A stretch of 64,000 nt of DNA from ZC4RG35 sp040878345 (GCA_040878345.1 JBBDML010000018.1:1-64000), one strand, 5' to 3'; shown: positions 1-8,313, counted from the first letter of the stretch. Numbers and translations are program-made. Notes: generated from the sequence alone by a model not told the origin.

Positions 1-508
1 CTTGATCCTCGGTGCAGATCAACCGTTCCGGAACTCAGTCGCTCATAACTGAGACCACACCCGAACGGCGCGACTGTGCGCTCCTCCGCCAGCCACGCGG
101 TGGGGTCCGCACTCCTGTCAGGTCAAATGATTTAGGGAGCGCCCCGTCGCACAGGTAACCGGCCTCCCGTTTGCATTCGAACTCGCGGTCGCCTGAAAAC
201 GTCTACGCGTCGAATAGTGCACAGCCAGCGCCGACTGCCGGAAATGGGTTCTCGGCCGCCACTGGTTCGGGCGGATAGTGGGGTCGGGAAGCCGGGTGGT
301 CGAACGGGGTTGGGTCTGCACGGTCCGGGGCTGTGCCACCTAATGGTCGATTTCATAAGGATCTGCTGGCACGTCTCTGCTGTGCTCTTCGTTTTGAGAC
401 CCAAAGAGATAGGCATTCTCAGCGCGGTCTCGACCACGAGCAACCAAATCTTCAGGAATCGGCCTTGAAGGCGCCGATCCCGCGTCGCCACCCGCCGATG
501 CGGCGCCG
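1..508. other. gene-free stretch at window start
   Basis: I see no convincing gene here. The open frames on both strands are short, rich in Arg/Pro/Ser and look like by-products of high GC. The only recognisable structure is one copy of the intergenic repeat at about 15-80. A weak, doubtful similarity to the second half of the same repeat lies near 391-425. A gene may have decayed here or may lie outside the window. Confidence 0.5.
15..80 (+). repeat. intergenic repeat, copy A
   Basis: This is the first copy of a roughly 70 bp repeat found between genes in the first 9 kb. It opens with GATCAACCGTTCCGGAAC, has the central block CATAACTGAGACCAC, and ends with a GAACGGCGCGACTGTGCG block. It aligns by eye with copies at 2241, 4195, 4953 and 7172, all in the same orientation. 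Confidence 0.6.
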
Positions 509-907
509 TCAGTCGCTCACGATGTCACCATGGCGGTGGGCTACCTTCCACTCGCCGTCCTCGAGGCGGTATACCTGCGTAGCTCGCAAGGTGTAGCTTC
601 CCGGCTGACCGTCAACGGAGCACGTAGTGTGCTCGAGGCCGGCGGTGTAGGCCATGTCGCCCACCACGTCGTACGCCTGCAGTTCGAACGCATGCGACGT
701 GCAATTGGAGAAGGTCCTCTCGAGGGAAGAGAAGAGTTCGTCAAGCTCACGCTGCCCAAAGGCGTTGCGCAACGCACCCAGGACGCTCACTGGCTCGTTG
801 CGAGACCAGAGCGCCCGGCGTGGGCCAGCGTCGCCGTTGTGCAGGGCGAGTTCGGCTTCATACAGCGCGGTCTTGACCCAGTGTAGAAAGTCGTCCCGGT
901 GGGTCAT
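509..907 (-). CDS. SnoaL/NTF2-like fold protein
   Basis: This 132-residue protein has the size and pattern of the NTF2-like superfamily (SnoaL/DUF4440 type): an N-terminal helical part, then strands ending in a closing strand of the type YRLEDGEWKVAHRHGD. The final tryptophan and histidines resemble those that line the cavity in these cone-shaped proteins. No signal peptide is visible, so it is probably cytoplasmic. Family members include small enzymes and ligand-binding proteins, and the sequence does not say which this is. It stands alone, with RidA downstream in genome order on the same strand after a 264 bp gap in which I see no gene. Confidence 0.7.
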   Translation of the reverse strand: MTHRDDFLHWVKTALYEAELALHNGDAGPRRALWSRNEPVSVLGALRNAFGQRELDELFSSLERTFSNCTSHAFELQAYDVVGDMAYTAGLEHTTCSVDGQPGSYTLRATQVYRLEDGEWKVAHRHGDIVSD

Positions 908-1171
908 GCCGTCAGGATGCTACAACGCTACCGCCAGGCGATTGGCACGACGAGGGCGATCCTGCCTCCAGCACGGCGGCGGTGGGCGATCCTGCTGCAC
1001 GCCTGCGAGCAGGCGAGCTTAGCGCGTTATGCGCTGGCCAGGGCAGACTTAATCGCTCAGACAAACAGACTTTGGTCATCGCGGACCATGGCTCAACGAT
1101 CAAACCGCGACAACAGGATCACTGCGGGCACCTCTTGGGTGCCGCACCCATCGGCCACATGCGCCGTTGGC

Positions 1172-1555
1172 CTAGGCCGTCACGACAGCGATGACGTCAA
1201 TCTCGATGAGAGCGTGTGGGTTAGCTAACTCGGTTACACCCACCCCAGTCCACGCCGGGTAGGGAGGACCAACGAATCGGTCCTTCACCTGTAGAAGCAA
1301 GTCAAGGTGCTGGCGGAGGCCACCCTGGTGGTAGGTGGTCATCTTGACAACCTCATCCCAACCGATTCCAACAGCGGCCAACGTATCAGCGATGTCCTGA
1401 AAAGCTGCCGTGAACTGCTGTTCTGGGTCTGCAGAGTGGCTGCCGCCGCTAGCTCCTGAGATGAACACCAGATCGCCCACCCTGACCACGGGTGTCAAAT
1501 GGAACCGGTCACCCGTGGTACCCCAAGCGTCCGAATCCAGATATTCGATCTTCAA
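1172..1555 (-). CDS. RidA family protein (YjgF/UK114)
   Basis: RidA proteins are small trimeric deaminases that hydrolyse reactive enamine/imine intermediates released by PLP enzymes. The frame contains family features: FHLTPVVRVGDLVFISG near the start, QQFTAAFQDIADTLAAVG, and the C-terminal ANPHALIEIDVIAVV. I place the start at TTG 1555 because AAGGAGG stands just upstream, giving 127 residues, the usual RidA length. An ATG further upstream would add a tail the family lacks. The usual conserved arginine near the C-terminus is not obvious, so it may be a non-deaminase subgroup member. Confidence 0.82.
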   Translation of the reverse strand: MKIEYLDSDAWGTTGDRFHLTPVVRVGDLVFISGASGGSHSADPEQQFTAAFQDIADTLAAVGIGWDEVVKMTTYHQGGLRQHLDLLLQVKDRFVGPPYPAWTGVGVTELANPHALIEIDVIAVVTA

Positions 1556-1596
1556 GGTCCCTCCTTGTTGCATGGCGATCTGTCCGAAACTACGCG

Positions 1597-1620
1597 CACA
1601 TAACGGCACGTCTGGCTCGG
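1597..1620 (+). repeat. intergenic repeat, right-half fragment
   Basis: The sequence CATAACGGCACGTCTGGCTCGG matches the right half of the 70 bp repeat, especially the fragment at 8590. It sits between the start of ridA and the start of the next plus-strand gene. Confidence 0.4.
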
Positions 1621-1686
1621 GTCGCGTTTCCCGATGCCGACCGCGCCTCCTGTCGGGGTCAGGAGTCAACCTGTGAGAATGACGCG

Positions 1687-2238
1687 ATGTCAGAGACTCA
1701 TCCGCTGGTACTCAGTTTTCGAGCCCGGGGCACTAGCGGCCGAGTGAATGTAGTTGTCGCTGAGAACACTGACCCTGCCAGTCTCGGCACCGATGCATCG
1801 GCCCACGGATTCCCGGTGTGCCGAGCCACAGTTGAATTTGGACGAGACGGTTACGACGGTTTACTTGGCTGGGTTCAGGTTGTTGGAGTCATGAGAGCTG
1901 AGAGCGCAAATCGTGTCTTCGCGATTGATCCACTTCAAGTATTTGACCAGGTAGACAACCCCTTCGCTTTCTATGGGTTGAGGCCCGAGCTGTTCGACGC
2001 TCCATCTCGACGAGACCGCAACCAGACGCTCGATTGGCTGGCTCATAGCTTTCTATGCGCGGCGCCCGGCCATCCAATGGCCAAAGAGGTTCAGGCCGTG
2101 GTCGGGTTCAGTTGGGGCTTCGTGATGAGAGCGTGTGAAGTGTCGATCGTCAGAGCAGAGGTACTTGACCTCGCCGAGTGGTCAAGACACCTAGAGGTAA
2201 TCGGTCGTGCCTATCCGTCCTGGACCTTCATCCCATAG
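1687..2238 (+). CDS. hypothetical protein, 183 aa
   Basis: I do not recognise this protein. It is a soluble, acidic protein with no signal peptide or membrane segment. The start at ATG 1687 is the first one that leaves the divergent ridA leader free. Visible features are a strand-rich N-terminal half (for example LVLSFRARGTSGRVNVVV) and a tract with several aromatic residues (NPFAFYGLRPELFDAP). It lies in the accessory block and is followed three bases later by a copy of the intergenic repeat. Confidence 0.6.
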   Translation: MSETHPLVLSFRARGTSGRVNVVVAENTDPASLGTDASAHGFPVCRATVEFGRDGYDGLLGWVQVVGVMRAESANRVFAIDPLQVFDQVDNPFAFYGLRPELFDAPSRRDRNQTLDWLAHSFLCAAPGHPMAKEVQAVVGFSWGFVMRACEVSIVRAEVLDLAEWSRHLEVIGRAYPSWTFIP

Positions 2239-2240
2239 CG

Positions 2241-2310
2241 CCGACCAACAGATCCCAAGCGATACCGCCCCCAACTTGAGACCGCTCGATATCGGCGCTT
2301 CGTGCTCGGG
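2241..2310 (+). repeat. intergenic repeat, copy B
   Basis: This copy begins with CCGACCAACAGATCCCAAGCG, has ACTTGAGACCGC in the middle, and ends with ATCGGCGCTTCGTGCTCGG. It starts right after the stop of the preceding gene. Its right end contains the proposed GTG start of the next gene. Confidence 0.6.
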
Positions 2311-2583
2311 GTAGTCTCAGCGGGGTTGAGCCGAGTTGAGAACTCCGGACCTCATCGAGGTTCCAAGATTGCGGTTGCCCTCCTTCTAGGTCTCGTCGTG
2401 CTTGTGCTCCTCCTGCCTTGGTCGGGAGTCGATACCGACCCGCCGGAGTGCTATTCGATGTTCCAATACGTCGTACCGTGTGGGTCTGGGCTGGCATTCG
2501 CAGCCGGTGCGGCCGCGGTAGGATTGGTGGGCATCATCCTCGGGTTGATAGGCCGTCGACGGCCACCGCATCAGAGCACGTGA
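2302..2583 (+). CDS. small two-helix membrane protein
   Basis: The 93-residue frame encodes two clear hydrophobic helices, at about residues 23-41 (VALLLGLVVLVLLLPW) and 64-83 (GLAFAAGAAAVGLVGIILGL), and a short basic tail GRRRP. Two cysteines lie between the helices (ECY and PCG). It is probably an inner-membrane protein with a small external loop. No family is recognised. The GTG start lies inside a copy of the intergenic repeat, so the true start is uncertain. Confidence 0.5.
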   Translation: MLGVVSAGLSRVENSGPHRGSKIAVALLLGLVVLVLLLPWSGVDTDPPECYSMFQYVVPCGSGLAFAAGAAAVGLVGIILGLIGRRRPPHQST

Positions 2584-2587
2584 TGTA

Positions 2588-2610
2588 GCGCCAATCGGCA
2601 CGTATAGCGT
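2588..2610 (+). repeat. intergenic repeat, right-half fragment
   Basis: GCCAATCGGCACGTATAGCG matches the right half of the repeat. It lies in the leader of the following lipoprotein gene. Confidence 0.35.
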
Positions 2611-2706
2611 TGACCAATCTCGGAAACGTGGGGCCGATGCTTATTACATCAACGGGTTGGAGATGGGCGCGTAGAACTTTGCGGCGCCATTGAACGTCTT
2701 ACGGGC

Positions 2707-4188
2707 GTGAGGATCGGTTCTCCAATCCTTGGTGCATGCCTTTTGACGGTTTCGGCGTGTGCGGGAGCCTCGACGTCCTCCTCTACCCTCGACCAAACCA
2801 CAACAACCACGGTCCACGTCGCTGCGACGACGTCGACGAGCCTGCTTTCGTCGACAACGACGGCGCCCGGGGCCACGTCATCGTTACAGCGGTTGGACGA
2901 GGCCACATTGCACCCAGTGGGATCTCCGTTGACTTTGTCCGGGTTCCTAGCTGAGGAGCATGTGGCGTTGCCCGATGGTCGGTTGCTCCTATTCACGTTC
3001 GAGGAGAACGACTGGACGGCGATCGTCTTCGACCCGGACGCCAACCGTGTCGACTTTGAGGCGGAAGCACCCTTTACAGGGGGTGTCCGGCCTCTGGGCT
3101 ACAGCACAGAGCTCGACAGGGTGGTCATGATCGGCTTCGACTTAGACACCCCGCACCTCTTTCTCTTCGACCCGCTAACCGGTTCCTTCGCCGACAACAC
3201 AGTGTTCGGTGAGGAGGACATTGGATGGGTGCACGACGCCGCACTGGTCGACGGTGGTCGCAAGGTGGCCATCTACGAGACATTCGGTTATGTCGAAGAC
3301 AGGATCGGGGATCCGCCCCAGGTACGAGTCGGCGACCTCACCACCAACATGCTCGGAGAGCCAATCGAGTTGACAGGCGTGGTGCATGGACATGCCGAAC
3401 TGGCGCAGGACGCCGTACACGATCCTCAATGGCCCTACGGGGAGGTTGAACCGGCGATCGTGTTCGATGAAGTCGGCGGCCGGCTGTTTGTCGTGCATGC
3501 CGATGGTGCCGGTCTCACCACCGTCGACCTGCTGGCCGGAACATCCGAAGTATCCGACTTTGCCGAGCCACCGTCGTTCTGGACGAGTGTGATGTCCTGG
3601 CTAATCCCACCCGCCGAGGCTAAGGGCAGTGAACCTTCGGCGAGTCTCTCCGCGTGGCTCAACCACGACGGCTCCCAACTCCTCGTGACCGGCGAGGCAG
3701 GTGACGCATGGCGCGACGCGGAGAACAGACTGCACACCACACACACTGCACTCGGTTTGATGGTCATCGACACAGAGACCCTGGATCTAGAAAGAACACT
3801 CGAGCTACCCGTAAATCGTGGGCTATCTACAAGGAGCGCAGTCGTCCTCACCGGATCAGAAGGGTCCCAGACCTGGTGCGACGAGGTGTGCAAGCCGGGT
3901 AACAATGAACCGGAGGTCGAAGGTGAATACGAGAACTCTGGCTTGATCCTCCTCGACCCGACCAGCCTGGAAATCCGCCACCAATACCTTCCCGGCAACG
4001 GGTTCAACCCCCGCGGAGTCTACGAAGACTGGCTAGTGGTCGAAACCAGCTCCGATGACTGGTGGGGGTACGAGACCATCAACCTGGTCACCGGTCAAGC
4101 CGGCGGCCGCACCGACGAGATCTTCGGGACCAGCTACATCATCGTCACCGACGAAGGCATATACCTTGCCGGCCAAATCGGTCCATAA
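2707..4188 (+). CDS. secreted lipoprotein with propeller-like repeats
   Basis: This 493-residue protein starts with a type II signal peptide (MRIGSPILGACLLTVSAC, lipobox VSAC), followed by a Ser/Thr-rich linker of about 40 residues typical of surface lipoproteins. The rest has recurring strand units such as LFVVHADGAGLTTVDLLAG, and LMVIDTETLDLERTLELP. These resemble a beta-propeller of the YVTN/WD type. A Cys pair sits around WCDEVCKPG. The protein should be anchored outside the cytoplasmic membrane. I cannot name a ligand or activity. The gene stands alone between repeat elements. Confidence 0.65.
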   Translation: MRIGSPILGACLLTVSACAGASTSSSTLDQTTTTTVHVAATTSTSLLSSTTTAPGATSSLQRLDEATLHPVGSPLTLSGFLAEEHVALPDGRLLLFTFEENDWTAIVFDPDANRVDFEAEAPFTGGVRPLGYSTELDRVVMIGFDLDTPHLFLFDPLTGSFADNTVFGEEDIGWVHDAALVDGGRKVAIYETFGYVEDRIGDPPQVRVGDLTTNMLGEPIELTGVVHGHAELAQDAVHDPQWPYGEVEPAIVFDEVGGRLFVVHADGAGLTTVDLLAGTSEVSDFAEPPSFWTSVMSWLIPPAEAKGSEPSASLSAWLNHDGSQLLVTGEAGDAWRDAENRLHTTHTALGLMVIDTETLDLERTLELPVNRGLSTRSAVVLTGSEGSQTWCDEVCKPGNNEPEVEGEYENSGLILLDPTSLEIRHQYLPGNGFNPRGVYEDWLVVETSSDDWWGYETINLVTGQAGGRTDEIFGTSYIIVTDEGIYLAGQIGP

Positions 4189-4194
4189 CTAGCG

Positions 4195-4264
4195 CAGTTC
4201 AACAATTCGGGGCGTATAACGCACATTTGAGACGGTGCACTAGAACGGCACATCGGCGTGCGCA
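4195..4264 (+). repeat. intergenic repeat, copy C
   Basis: This copy starts GTTCAACAATTCGGGGCG, has CGCACATTTGAGACGG in the middle, and ends AGAACGGCACATCGGCGTGCG. It follows the stop at 4188 by six bases and fills the gap to the convergent gene. Confidence 0.65.
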
Positions 4265-4268
4265 TGGG

Positions 4269-4898
4269 TCACTGATTTGGAGTCTCGGTGGGAATGGTGG
4301 TGACAGGGACAGTGGCATCCGCTGCAGGGGTGCACTCGAAGATGACGCCTTCAACCAGCACGCCTGTTGAGGGACATGCCGCGACAACGGTCCCGTCGTT
4401 GGCAACAGCTTCGGCGGTCAAGTCTGAACCAAAGCCGGCGAGCGCCACAAGACCGTCCGACGGAACAACTTCATCGACCAGCTCCCCGGAACCGTCGACC
4501 AGGCGAACCACTGTCGCATCAGAGGGAGGATCGACCACAACTATCGAAACGCTTTCGGTCAGATTCCGCCCGGCTAACCCCATTGGATACAACGGATCCA
4601 GACTCGCCTCTCCCACCACCGTCGTCTCAACCCTTTCCCCGTCCTGTTCTGCGATGAAGCGGCGCACCGTCATGGACTGCTCACAGGCACCCGGCAGAGG
4701 TTCCTCGTCATGAGTCATCAACCACTGGGTGTGACATCCGGAGAGGGGCAAGACTTCTTCTGACATCGACATAGTGATGGTGATGCCCTGGCCAGTAGTC
4801 CGCGGCAGATCAGCGCCTTCAGGCGAACTCCCACAAGCTCCCACGAAGCCAACCATCGCGGTCACAATCATCAGATTCACCCGCCGCATCATGCTCAT
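4269..4898 (-). CDS. small secreted lipoprotein
   Basis: I start this 209-residue protein at ATG 4898 because it then has a compact lipoprotein signal peptide (MRRVNLMIVTAMVGFVGAC, lipobox VGAC). The mature part has cysteines around residues 56, 73 and 180-190 that could form disulfides, and a proline/threonine tail. It is expected to be anchored on the outer face of the membrane. I recognise no family. The gene lies between repeat copies C and D, and each flank is almost entirely repeat sequence. Confidence 0.55.
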   Translation of the reverse strand: MSMMRRVNLMIVTAMVGFVGACGSSPEGADLPRTTGQGITITMSMSEEVLPLSGCHTQWLMTHDEEPLPGACEQSMTVRRFIAEQDGERVETTVVGEASLDPLYPMGLAGRNLTESVSIVVVDPPSDATVVRLVDGSGELVDEVVPSDGLVALAGFGSDLTAEAVANDGTVVAACPSTGVLVEGVIFECTPAADATVPVTTIPTETPNQ

Positions 4899-4952
4899 AC
4901 GTGTACGACGCCAAATCGCACTATGAGGTTCCAGTATCGTCGCCCATCCGCA

Positions 4953-5030
4953 CCGATCAACAATTCCGTAGCGAAATCGCACATATTTGGACCCGCTACC
5001 TATCGGCACCTCGGCGTGCGGTTCACAACT
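4953..5030 (+). repeat. intergenic repeat, copy D
   Basis: This copy begins CCGATCAACAATTCCGTAGCG, continues ATCGCACATATTTGGACC, and ends TATCGGCACCTCGGCGTGCGG. Its right half is nearly identical to that of copy C, which makes the family easy to see. Confidence 0.65.
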
Positions 5031-5081
5031 GCCGGATAGCGTGCGGGTGACTTGACCGATTTCCAGGTTTGCTGCCGCGCC

Positions 5082-5363
5082 TCATGCGCTGGCTGAGTTT
5101 TGACTCGGAGGACCCGAGCCGCGGACCAATCTGGATACGAACTGGATCAGCTTCCAGACGAGCCATGTAAAGACCACGCCGACGGCGCCGTTCACCGCTC
5201 CGAAGAAGAACCCACCAATCCAAATCTGTGGGACCGAGAGTGTGGGATCACCTGCGACGCTCAACATGATGGACCAGATCGCTCCGATGACCGAAATCGA
5301 CCACCAGCGGTACCTGGGGATGAGGCCCGCGATCAGTCCGAGAAGGATCGCTGTAGGGATCAT
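5082..5363 (-). CDS. small membrane protein, 93 aa
   Basis: The frame has three hydrophobic stretches: AILLGLIAGLIP near the N-terminus, ISVIGAIWSIMLSVAG, and a C-terminal helix FGAVNGAVGVVFTWLVWKLI. A basic, Pro/Ser-rich tail follows. The first and third segments contain small-residue patterns (GLIAG, GAVNGAVG) that favour helix packing. It is predicted to be an integral membrane protein of unknown function, standing alone in the accessory block. Confidence 0.55.
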   Translation of the reverse strand: MIPTAILLGLIAGLIPRYRWWSISVIGAIWSIMLSVAGDPTLSVPQIWIGGFFFGAVNGAVGVVFTWLVWKLIQFVSRLVRGSGPPSQNSASA

Positions 5364-5400
5364 GTCTTCTCACTCAGGGTAGGACTTGGCTGACACCACT

Positions 5401-5430
5401 CCCGATCGGCACTCCCTGATCGAGATCTAG
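5401..5430 (+). repeat. intergenic repeat, right-half fragment
   Basis: CCCGATCGGCACTCCCTGATCG resembles the right half of repeat copy E (GATCGGCACGGCTCGATCGG). It lies about 95 bp upstream of the sigma factor gene. Confidence 0.35.
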
Positions 5431-5523
5431 AGGTGGCTGGTTATGAGGTCGCGACAGACGCCTTCATAAGTACGTGTCGCCCAAAACGTCTCTGGCAATG
5501 GTTTATTAGTTGGTGAGGATGTT

Positions 5524-5997
5524 GTGGTCGTGACGTCGGCTGAAGTCGAGCAGGAGTTCGCCCGCTTTGTGGAGGAAGTCGAGCCGCGTCTTCTGCGCGC
5601 ACTCGTAGGGGCGTATGGATCTGAGGTCGGGCGGGAGGCCACTCGAGACGCCCTGTCATATGCGTGGGAGCGTTGGGATCAAGTGTCGACACTTGACAAT
5701 CCCGTGGGCTACCTCTACAGGGTGGGACAGTCCCGGTCTCGTTCTTATCGGCGACAGCGGGTTTGGTTTCCCGTAGTTCCCGAGAATGGGCTGCCCGACG
5801 TTGATCCTCGTCTGCCGTCTGCGTTGCGCCAGCTCTCCCAACGACAGCGTGCAGCTGTCGTCCTTCTCCTTGTCGAGGAACTGTCCGAGCGCGAGGCTGC
5901 CGATGCCTTGGGCGTTTCTCGAGCGACGGTGCGGAAACATGCCGAACGAGGCTTGCGGAAGCTTCGAACAGCTCTAGGAGTATCAGATGCCGAATGA
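5524..5997 (+). CDS. ECF-type sigma-70 family factor
   Basis: Sigma-70 factors of the ECF group direct RNA polymerase to special promoters. The 157-residue protein has a region-2-like N-terminal part with the core-binding pattern ATRDALSYAWERWDQV and a following basic segment RSRSYRRQR. The C-terminal region 4 is a clear helix-turn-helix (LSQRQRAAVVLLLVEEL, then EREAADALGVSRATVRKH). The start is GTG 5524. The next gene starts 11 nt before this stop and encodes a single-pass membrane protein, as expected for a sigma/partner pair. Region 2 is divergent, so promoter specificity cannot be guessed. Confidence 0.82.
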   Translation: MVVTSAEVEQEFARFVEEVEPRLLRALVGAYGSEVGREATRDALSYAWERWDQVSTLDNPVGYLYRVGQSRSRSYRRQRVWFPVVPENGLPDVDPRLPSALRQLSQRQRAAVVLLLVEELSEREAADALGVSRATVRKHAERGLRKLRTALGVSDAE

Positions 5998-7120
5998 TGT
6001 GATCGCCCAAGTCCGCCGCTACCTCGACTACGCCGCGGGGGCGAGGGCCGAGGAAACTGTTGCCACCATTCCGGAGACGACACAGCGGCAACCTCGCAAG
6101 TTCGCGGTCCGCCCCTGGTTCGCAGCGGTCGGCGCTTTCGTTCTGGTGTTGGCTCTGAGCTCTGTGATCTGGGTTCTGACCGGACAGGGCGAGCCGTTGA
6201 CGGGTCCGGCCCCATCAATTACTCCGTCAACGACTGGGTCTTCAACCGTAGAAACCAGTTCCCCGCCGGTGCGATACAACAGGGTATTCGGTCTGGCGTA
6301 TCCGCCCGACTGGCATCGGGCGGGCTCAGAGCTGATGCCAAATCTGGGTTTCCGTTCGGTGACCGTCGCCACCATGCCGCTCCGACCCGGAGGCAATCGG
6401 TGCGCCCAAGTGCCGGAAAACGCAATGCGAGATATGTCGGCGGACGACGTGCTTCTGACGGTGTTCTTCGCTGGCAGCCTGAGCCCTGAGCCGCCGCCGC
6501 TACCCGAGATTCTCGATGAGTCAACGTTCCCCGCCAGCCATACGGAGGCCCAGGAGTGCGCGGAGCGAGACACTCTTGCGGTCCATTGGGGGGACTTCAA
6601 AGTGGGTGAGGAGAGCGTGTACGTGCTCCTCGTCTTTGGCGAAGAGGTCGAGCCCTCCCGTCGTGATACTGCATGGCAGGTTCTGGCATCGCTGCAATGG
6701 CAAACTGAGGTGCCAGGAGGCGGCGGACAGGTATGCGTTGTCACCAGAGCCGGAGTGCCCGAGCTCACCCCACCCGATCCTTACAACCCTGACCCCTCGT
6801 CCGAGGGAAGTCATTGGTACGGCACCCCCGACCTCTGGACCGTGTTGAGGTCCGATGGGTCCTACACGCCACGAAAGAGTGTCTGGTGGAGCGCCGCCTC
6901 CCAAGGCGGTGCTGCCGAGCCAGATCCTGATCTTGAGGTGACCTGGCGGCGCCTTTTCGAGAACCCCTTAGTAATAGAGGGGGAGCCGGCAACCAACGCA
7001 TTCACACCCGAGGACGGGTCCTTCATGATCGCCGGGTTCGACCCGCCGCTCCCCGGATGTTGGGAGGTCACCGCGACCTACAAAGGCTCCACGCTGAGCT
7101 ACGTATACGAAAGGCGCTAG
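5987..7120 (+). CDS. membrane-anchored partner of the sigma factor
   Basis: The gene overlaps the sigma gene by 11 nt, so the two are translationally coupled. The 377-residue product has a cytosolic N-terminal tail of about 40 residues, one membrane helix (about residues 43-64, WFAAVGAFVLVLALSSVIWVL), a Pro/Ser/Thr linker, and a large extracytoplasmic domain with several cysteines. That topology fits an anti-sigma factor whose short cytosolic part binds the sigma factor. The usual zinc-binding HxxxCxxC motif is missing, so this is inference from context. The outer domain could instead be an envelope protein whose expression the sigma factor drives. Confidence 0.6.
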   Translation: MPNDVIAQVRRYLDYAAGARAEETVATIPETTQRQPRKFAVRPWFAAVGAFVLVLALSSVIWVLTGQGEPLTGPAPSITPSTTGSSTVETSSPPVRYNRVFGLAYPPDWHRAGSELMPNLGFRSVTVATMPLRPGGNRCAQVPENAMRDMSADDVLLTVFFAGSLSPEPPPLPEILDESTFPASHTEAQECAERDTLAVHWGDFKVGEESVYVLLVFGEEVEPSRRDTAWQVLASLQWQTEVPGGGGQVCVVTRAGVPELTPPDPYNPDPSSEGSHWYGTPDLWTVLRSDGSYTPRKSVWWSAASQGGAAEPDPDLEVTWRRLFENPLVIEGEPATNAFTPEDGSFMIAGFDPPLPGCWEVTATYKGSTLSYVYERR

Positions 7121-7171
7121 ATGGGGCCGCGCTAAATGATGGGCCCCAATATCCGACCCGGTATTGCCGAC

Positions 7172-7240
7172 ACAGATCAACAGTTCTGTTGCGGAGCCGC
7201 CCATATCTGAGACCGCCCTAGATCGGCACGGCTCGATCGG
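7172..7240 (+). repeat. intergenic repeat, copy E
   Basis: This is the clearest copy. It starts CAGATCAACAGTTCTGTTGCGG, continues CGCCCATATCTGAGACCGC, and ends CTAGATCGGCACGGCTCG. The first part contains a perfect inverted repeat, CAACAG-TT-CTGTTG. It lies between a plus-strand stop (7120) and a minus-strand stop (7281). Confidence 0.7.
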
Positions 7241-7280
7241 GTGAGAACACGGCTTCATATCGTTTCGTGCGACCGTGCAG

Positions 7281-7781
7281 TCACGTGTTAGGTTCGCCGC
7301 TCTCATAGAAGCCCGGTGGATCCTCGGCTCCTTGGCACTGTGACATCTCACCGCTGGAAAGATCCACATTGGAACGCCCCGGTAGCTCAGGGTCCTCCGA
7401 CACATCAACTACAACTTTGTCCTCTCGAACTTCCACCGGATAGACCCCGAGATCGCCGCTCGCTGGGCCAGCCATGTATCGGCCCTCTCGATCGAACGTC
7501 TCGCCGTGCGCAGGAGACGAGAAAGTCTCATCAACCGAGCAGTACAGGACACGGTCGCCGACATGGCGAGCGTCGTCCCAAAGTGCAAGGAAGCCGTCAT
7601 CGGTCGCCACGACATACAACCCGGGATCCGGAACATAGATGACACCACTCGCCTCGAGTTCGCCCACGGTGCCGACGACAATCTCCCCAGCCTTCGCGGA
7701 CTCTGGAGATGAGAGGAACACGATGGCAGCAACTCCCAACACCACTGCCAGCACACCCACGACTGCAGCAACCCGGGTCAC
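7281..7781 (-). CDS. membrane-anchored Rieske-like domain without cluster ligands
   Basis: The 166-residue protein has an N-terminal anchor (residues 3-23, hydrophobic) and then a domain laid out like a Rieske [2Fe-2S] fold. There is a strand ending in LYC81, a stretch PAHGETFDREGRYMAGPAS at about 90-108, and a closing strand YPVEVREDKVVVDV. In true Rieske proteins the ligands are C-x-H and C-x-x-H. Here C81 and H92 align, but the partner His and Cys are Val83 and Ser89, so a cluster should not form. It is probably a structural or ligand-binding relic of the fold facing outward. Family assignment is by pattern only. Confidence 0.6.
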   Translation of the reverse strand: MTRVAAVVGVLAVVLGVAAIVFLSSPESAKAGEIVVGTVGELEASGVIYVPDPGLYVVATDDGFLALWDDARHVGDRVLYCSVDETFSSPAHGETFDREGRYMAGPASGDLGVYPVEVREDKVVVDVSEDPELPGRSNVDLSSGEMSQCQGAEDPPGFYESGEPNT

Positions 7782-7880
7782 TCAGATGAGAGTACGCGGG
7801 CGAACCGGATCTGAGCCAAACTGATGATCACCAGCGCCGATCACCAAGACTGCAGCGAAAGCGCTCAATCAATTCAGGTG

Positions 7881-7905
7881 CGCGCTAACGGCACTTCGTG
7901 CACTT
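7881..7905 (+). repeat. intergenic repeat, right-half fragment
   Basis: CGCGCTAACGGCACTTCGTGC matches the right half of the repeat family. It lies upstream of the DUF1232 gene. Confidence 0.35.
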
Positions 7906-7954
7906 CGTTCAGAAATTGGCACCGGCACACTGAAGCGATGCCAAGCTGCCTCGC

Positions 7955-8260
7955 ATGAGTCTCCGAGAAGTCGGAAGACGATTCAAACGAGAGTTGACCG
8001 TCTACCGGCTGGTGATCGCCGACCCCCGTACACCACGTCTCGCTAGATGGCTGCTTGCCTCTGCAGTCGGGTACGCCCTTATGCCTTTCGACTTGATTCC
8101 AGACTTCATCCCGGTGCTGGGATACCTCGATGACGCGGTCATCATCCCCGGCCTGGTGCTCGCTGCTTTGCGGCTCCTACCAGAAGGGGTCATGCAGGAC
8201 TGTCGCCGTCAAGCCGAAAGCGGTAACGGTGATCAGGCTTTGGTCGCCGACAACGAGTGA
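7955..8260 (+). CDS. DUF1232 / YkvA family protein
   Basis: The 101-residue protein contains the DUF1232 core: DPRTPRLARWLL, then YALMPFDLIPDFIPVLGYLDDAVIIPG at about residues 40-66. This is the diagnostic pattern of the YkvA family, a short amphipathic/membrane-associated domain of unknown biochemical role. The protein ends soon after the domain with a polar tail. It stands alone, with a repeat half-copy just downstream. Confidence 0.85.
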   Translation: MSLREVGRRFKRELTVYRLVIADPRTPRLARWLLASAVGYALMPFDLIPDFIPVLGYLDDAVIIPGLVLAALRLLPEGVMQDCRRQAESGNGDQALVADNE

Positions 8261-8287
8261 CCTCGAGCAGACCGATTCGAGCCGAGC

Positions 8288-8313
8288 CAGATCAACAGTT
8301 CGGTTGCGGAACC
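8288..8313 (+). repeat. intergenic repeat, left half (split copy F)
   Basis: CAGATCAACAGTTCGGTTGCGG matches the left half of copy E almost base for base. The match stops abruptly where the monooxygenase fragment begins. A right-half block resumes at 8590. Confidence 0.6.

Noticed and set aside
1172..1669. RidA start at the upstream frame opening (1669)
   Set aside because: The extra residues do not match the family, and the AAGGAGG site stands next to TTG 1555.
8130..8310. Longer reading frame joined to the monooxygenase fragment
   Set aside because: This part overlaps the DUF1232 gene in another frame and the left half of the repeat, and shows no monooxygenase features.
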